Under the pieces are notes generated by a model. The model searched no databases and was not told where the DNA came from. It saw only the letters and a list, made by a program, of their open reading frames with translations. Source: CAYUNT01 sp964446285 (GTDB lineage: Bacteria; Sumerlaeota; Sumerlaeia; SLMS01; CAYUNT01). Taken from it: a DNA stretch of 15,080 nucleotides. Both the position numbers and the translations under genes were made by a program. Location: assembly GCA_964446285.1 (NCBI GenBank), contig CAYUNT010000111.1, positions 1-15,080 of the forward strand, in the 5' to 3' direction. This document shows positions 12,176 through 15,080 of the stretch, in pieces. Every line of letters begins with the position of its first letter. Position 1 is the stretch's first letter.

Positions 12176-14575
12176 TCATTTCTGCAAATATACGCCCACC
12201 ACATCATTCATAAGAAGCAACAGGTCGGGCTTGTCATCCTGATTGACGTCCGAGGCAATGATCTCTCGCGGCTCGGTTTCGCCAAATTTCAGTTCGCGGC
12301 GTCCGCGCACCGAATCCGTGTTGAAGACCTTGAATCGGAAGAAGCGCTGCAACTGGCCTTCGACAGCGTCTTCGGTGAACATCTCAAGGACGTTTTCCGT
12401 ATTCTCGACAGCGACGATTTGCTGTTCGTCTTTGTTGAGCAGCGCCACGGTAGCCACACGTCCGTATGCGCCATTCTCGATGTCGGTTTTTGCCTTGGCG
12501 AGGGTTTCAAGCCGCCCCGCAGGCATTCCGGAATAGACGGCCGTCATGCGGTCAGGCGCGAGAAGAAGGATGTCCTCATTGCCATCCTCGTTAATGTCGG
12601 CCGCGAGCAGCGTCTGGTAATCGGCGTCGTCGATGTCCACCTCACGGTTGAGAATGAATTCCTCGCCCTTTTCGGCGCGGCGGAACAGACTGAGGTTTTG
12701 GTTGCCAACATCGAGCAAAATCACTTGCGGCGGCTTGCCTTTTTCCACGCGGGCGGCGATGGCGGCGCGCAGGCGGGTCTTTTGGTTTTTGCCGTTGAAT
12801 TGGCCATCCACTACGACCTGTCCATCCGGCCCGAGGCGGACGGCGCGCGCATAGTTTTCCTTGGTGATGAGAAGGCTCGTTTCGCCCTTAGGCCCGAGCG
12901 GCGCGGCGTGAACGTGTCCGGCGCGAACGCCCGTCAGGAGCGACGCCAGCATTCCCTCCTTGAGCGCGAGCGGCTCCCAGGTTTCCTTCGCCGCCTCCGA
13001 ACCGCCCGCGGCGCCGGGGGCATTTTGCAAAAGGATCACAGGATCGGCATATTCCGAAAGCGCGATCAGGTCCACACGGTCATCGCCGTTTATGTCCGCG
13101 GCGAGCAATCCGCTCGGACGGTCGCCCGGTTTGCCGGCTAGTGTGAACGTGCTCACGCCCTCATCCGTTCCGGTTGCCGGGTTGAAATCGAAGTGAATTT
13201 CCATAACCAGCGCATCGTTTTTCGCGTCGGCGCGGCAAACGGCAAGGTCCAGCCCCTTTCCCCGCCCGAGCGGCGCCAGCGCGGCCGTCAAGGGCGCTCC
13301 GCCCAGGCGCACCGGACGTGGGAAGGTCAGCGACTCGCCCTCGCCTGAGATTCGGCAGAAGGCCAGCGTGTTTTCTGCGCTGCTGACGAGGCCCACATGC
13401 CACTCGCCCCCCTTTTTCGCCGGCGGAGCGGTCAGGATATGCGCAATTCCCGTCAGGCTCGGCGCGGAACGCTGCATCAGCGAACCGTCGCGCGTTGTGC
13501 GGATCACGCGCACGGACGGAAACGACGGCCCGGCAATCAGTATGCACGGAATGCCGCCATCGGCGAGCGGGGCCAAAGCCGCCACAAGGCGGTCGCTGCG
13601 GGTTTCCGGATCAAAGGCGATGGTGCGGATGCGTCCGAAATCGTGGCTCGAAAGCGCGGCGGCCACGGCGGCGCCAGGGTCCTTGTCCTTTTTCGCATCC
13701 TTTGCCGAATCCGCCCCGCCCGCCGCCGCCCAGCCCAGTTGCTCGATCGAGTCGGTCTTTCCGAGCAGGGCGGCAAGAGTCTGGCGATGTTTTGTGCGGG
13801 TAAGCGCGGCGAGATCGTTGATTGCGCTGGTGGGAACAGTCATTTCGTCGGGGAACAAGCCCTCTGGAGTTTGGAAGCGGATAATCACGCGGTCGTTTCG
13901 CTGCGCCTCGGTGAACACCATGTCCATCAGGCCATCGCTGTCGAGATCGACGATCCACGGCGCGCCCTGGATGTTCCAGGCCGACCAGTATTTGGTGGAT
14001 TTTTCCCAATCGAGGCCGCGCTTTCCGGAAGGAACCACCTCGATGCGGCGCCCGTTTTTCAGAATCAGGTCCGGAGCCTTGTCGCCATTGATGTCCTCGG
14101 CGATGAGGTCCTCGGCCTCTGGATCGAGTTTCTGCGGCGAAGAGAGCACGCCCGCGTCCGTCTGGCGCAGCCACGACAGGCGCGCGGGAGAACCGGCGGT
14201 GATAACGTCCGTGCGGCCATCGCCATCGACGTCGAGCGCGGCCAGCCCCTGGACGAATTGATCCAGCACAACTTCGCGTGATTTGAATGAGGGTTCTTTT
14301 CCACCCTCCTGGAGAAACAGTTCCAGGATGCTCTTTTCATTGGCCACAGTGAGCAGGTCGGGCAGGCCATCGCTGTTGAAATCGGCGACGGTCAGATTCG
14401 AGCTGCGCGAATTGACCTTAAGCAAAATTGGCGGGGCGAGGCTCAGCGAGGGAAGCGGCTTTTTTTGCGCCTTTTCCGCCGCGAATGCGCCGCTATTCGC
14501 CGACAATATCAGAATGGCCGCCATTGCCGCGGAGAAGAGTTGGCTGAATCCAGGTCGAGAATGGTGAAGGCCCAT
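12176..14575 (-). CDS. Secreted FG-GAP/VCBS repeat protein with seven calcium-binding motifs
   Basis: The 799-residue product has a signal peptide (hydrophobic 15-29, cleavage near AFA at 30-32) and seven DxDxDGxxD-type loops of FG-GAP/VCBS repeats: DFNSDGLPD 65-73, DVDGDGRTD 115-123, DINGDKAPD 161-169, DLDSDGLMD 210-218, DINGDDRVD 494-502, DINEDGNED 660-668 and DVNQDDKPD 776-784. Each is followed by hydrophobic strands, as in the blades of integrin-alpha-type beta-propellers. The wide gap between motifs 4 and 5 (218-494) probably holds blades whose loops have degenerated. Such proteins are exported, bind calcium and often mediate binding or adhesion; no enzymatic domain or sorting signal is seen. 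ATG 14575 has GGAG 8 nt upstream, whereas the longer frame to 14659 would put 28 residues before the signal. It is the first gene of the minus-strand set with the lipoprotein and GT2 genes. Confidence 0.85.
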   Translation of the reverse strand: MGLHHSRPGFSQLFSAAMAAILILSANSGAFAAEKAQKKPLPSLSLAPPILLKVNSRSSNLTVADFNSDGLPDLLTVANEKSILELFLQEGGKEPSFKSREVVLDQFVQGLAALDVDGDGRTDVITAGSPARLSWLRQTDAGVLSSPQKLDPEAEDLIAEDINGDKAPDLILKNGRRIEVVPSGKRGLDWEKSTKYWSAWNIQGAPWIVDLDSDGLMDMVFTEAQRNDRVIIRFQTPEGLFPDEMTVPTSAINDLAALTRTKHRQTLAALLGKTDSIEQLGWAAAGGADSAKDAKKDKDPGAAVAAALSSHDFGRIRTIAFDPETRSDRLVAALAPLADGGIPCILIAGPSFPSVRVIRTTRDGSLMQRSAPSLTGIAHILTAPPAKKGGEWHVGLVSSAENTLAFCRISGEGESLTFPRPVRLGGAPLTAALAPLGRGKGLDLAVCRADAKNDALVMEIHFDFNPATGTDEGVSTFTLAGKPGDRPSGLLAADINGDDRVDLIALSEYADPVILLQNAPGAAGGSEAAKETWEPLALKEGMLASLLTGVRAGHVHAAPLGPKGETSLLITKENYARAVRLGPDGQVVVDGQFNGKNQKTRLRAAIAARVEKGKPPQVILLDVGNQNLSLFRRAEKGEEFILNREVDIDDADYQTLLAADINEDGNEDILLLAPDRMTAVYSGMPAGRLETLAKAKTDIENGAYGRVATVALLNKDEQQIVAVENTENVLEMFTEDAVEGQLQRFFRFKVFNTDSVRGRRELKFGETEPREIIASDVNQDDKPDLLLLMNDVVGVYLQK

Positions 14576-14583
14576 GAAACCCG

Positions 14584-14587
14584 CTCC
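14584..14587 (-). promoter_or_regulatory. Ribosome binding site that decides the FG-GAP protein start
   Basis: On the minus strand GGAG stands 8 nt before ATG 14575. The start further upstream at 14659 has no such site. Confidence 0.55.
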
Positions 14588-14737
14588 GAAAATCCTCAAA
14601 ATTGCGCATTGCGCCCGCCCAGCCGTCCGATCCTCCCCGGGAAAGGCACGCCGCGCCACCTGCGCCGCTTAGGCTAAAGACCTTTGCGCGCAAGGAGCAA
14701 CGGGAATCACGGCCGGGGCGAAATTCCGATTTCACCT

Positions 14738-14765
14738 CAGAGGCGCAGAGAGACGCAGAGACAGA
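14738..14765. repeat. Short CGCAGAG-type direct repeats
   Basis: CAGAG recurs at 14738, 14746 and 14756, and CGCAGAG occurs twice (14744-14750, 14754-14760). It lies in the 214-bp gap between the ABC ATPase stop and the FG-GAP gene start. Purine-rich CAGAGGCGCAGAG-like strings are, from memory, scattered through intergenic DNA of several environmental phyla. Elsewhere in the gap are a tandem ATTGCGC pair (14601-14614) and the palindrome TTGCGCGCAA near 14684; no convincing promoter is visible. Confidence 0.5.
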
Positions 14766-14789
14766 TAGAAAAACAGCGAAAAAGATGAA

Positions 14790-15080
14790 TTATTGCACGG
14801 CGCCTTTGGTGATTTTCATGAACACGTCTTCGAGGTCGATTTCGTGTTCTTTGACCTCGAGGATTTTTACGCCCGCGCCAAATAATTTTTCGTTGAGGAA
14901 GGTCCAGTCCTCGACCTGCAACGGCAGCAAAATGTCAAACGACGCGCCGTCGCGTTCGACCGAGGCAATCGTCTCGGGTGGCGGTGGCGCGGCTGCTCGA
15001 CGCGCGCGCCGGGCCGGTGGCGCGGGCGATCGCGGCGATGCACCGCCTCGCGCGATGCTGAGAAAACCCAAGCCACGCCT
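14790..15080 (-). CDS. ABC transporter ATP-binding protein, C-terminal fragment (cut by the window edge)
   Basis: Only the last 96 codons, about 290 bp, are in the window; the gene continues beyond 15080. The end of the protein, EVKEHEIDLEDVFMKITKGA, matches the closing motif (SLEDVFLKLT) of the DUF4162-type accessory domain that follows the nucleotide-binding domain in many ABC-2-type export ATPases. Ahead of it, ASFDILLPLQVEDWTFLNEKLFGAG has the regulatory-domain strand-helix pattern. A Pro/Ala/Arg-rich linker of about 28 residues (beginning ASPRSPAPPARRARR) is longer than usual for the family. Walker A, Walker B and signature motifs must lie outside the window, so the assignment rests on the tail alone. 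The substrate is unknown. TAA at 14792-14790 ends the gene, followed by T-rich sequence without a hairpin. Confidence 0.65.
   Translation of the reverse strand, partial: RRGLGFLSIARGGASPRSPAPPARRARRAAAPPPPETIASVERDGASFDILLPLQVEDWTFLNEKLFGAGVKILEVKEHEIDLEDVFMKITKGAVQ

Noticed and set aside
13368..14281. Two overlapping plus-strand frames (about 295 codons each) opposite the FG-GAP gene
   Set aside because: They mirror the codon periodicity of the FG-GAP repeats; neither has motifs or a ribosome site.
14601..14693. Tandem ATTGCGC pair and TTGCGCGCAA palindrome as an operator for the FG-GAP gene
   Set aside because: Short GC-rich palindromes are common here and no promoter could be aligned with them.
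1..15080. A new defence, toxin-antitoxin, retron or mobile-element system
   Set aside because: All substantial genes fall into housekeeping or envelope families. No nuclease, reverse transcriptase, integrase, small toxin pair or structured array was found on either strand.

Overview
The window is GC-rich chromosomal DNA from a Gram-negative-type bacterium. Evidence for this is a set of exported proteins and lipoproteins with lipobox cysteines, cell-envelope glycosyltransferases, and MqnA of the futalosine menaquinone route. The mix (a DUF2092 domain fused to a TlpA-like thioredoxin, a seven-motif FG-GAP/VCBS secreted protein, a DUF4185-like beta-propeller lipoprotein, a GT-C membrane glycosyltransferase and dispersed short repeats) is of the kind seen in Planctomycetes/PVC and other deep-branching environmental phyla. 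The taxon cannot be fixed from this sequence. No phage, plasmid, CRISPR, rRNA, tRNA or recognisable defence genes are present.

Layout. On the left (1-2491, + strand) are a promoter and leader, a flavodoxin-fold quinone reductase (214-801), and an exported DUF2092-thioredoxin fusion (1001-2491). The fusion gene overlaps tail to tail with a minus-strand cluster (5674 down to 2485) encoding a GT2 glycosyltransferase, an exported L-isoaspartyl methyltransferase and a beta-propeller lipoprotein. A 369-bp divergent region (5675-6043) with nested inverted repeats separates this cluster from a plus-strand pair: mqnA (6044-7003) and, 12 bp later, a large GT-C membrane protein (7016-9466). The convergent gap at 9467-9637 holds a 7-bp tandem repeat and a 73-bp imperfect palindrome.

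On the right (minus strand, 14575 down to 9638) is a likely three-gene transcription unit. It runs from an FG-GAP repeat exported protein, through a helical-repeat lipoprotein, to a GT2 glycosyltransferase coupled to the lipoprotein gene by an ATGA overlap. The window ends inside the C-terminus of an ABC-transporter ATPase (14790-15080, minus).

How the genes may work together. Most products act at or outside the inner membrane: three glycosyltransferases of two folds, three probable lipoproteins or lipoprotein-like proteins, an FG-GAP protein, an exported disulfide/thiol protein and an exported protein-repair enzyme. The quinone reductase and MqnA both touch quinone metabolism but lie in separate units, so no pathway cluster is implied. 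I see no convincing new multi-gene system. The items most worth checking are the dispersed palindromic repeat inserted in frame in the second GT2 gene (the GQDAHAT peptide), the 73-bp intergenic palindrome, the alternative hairpins upstream of mqnA, and the structured spacer between the FG-GAP and lipoprotein genes.
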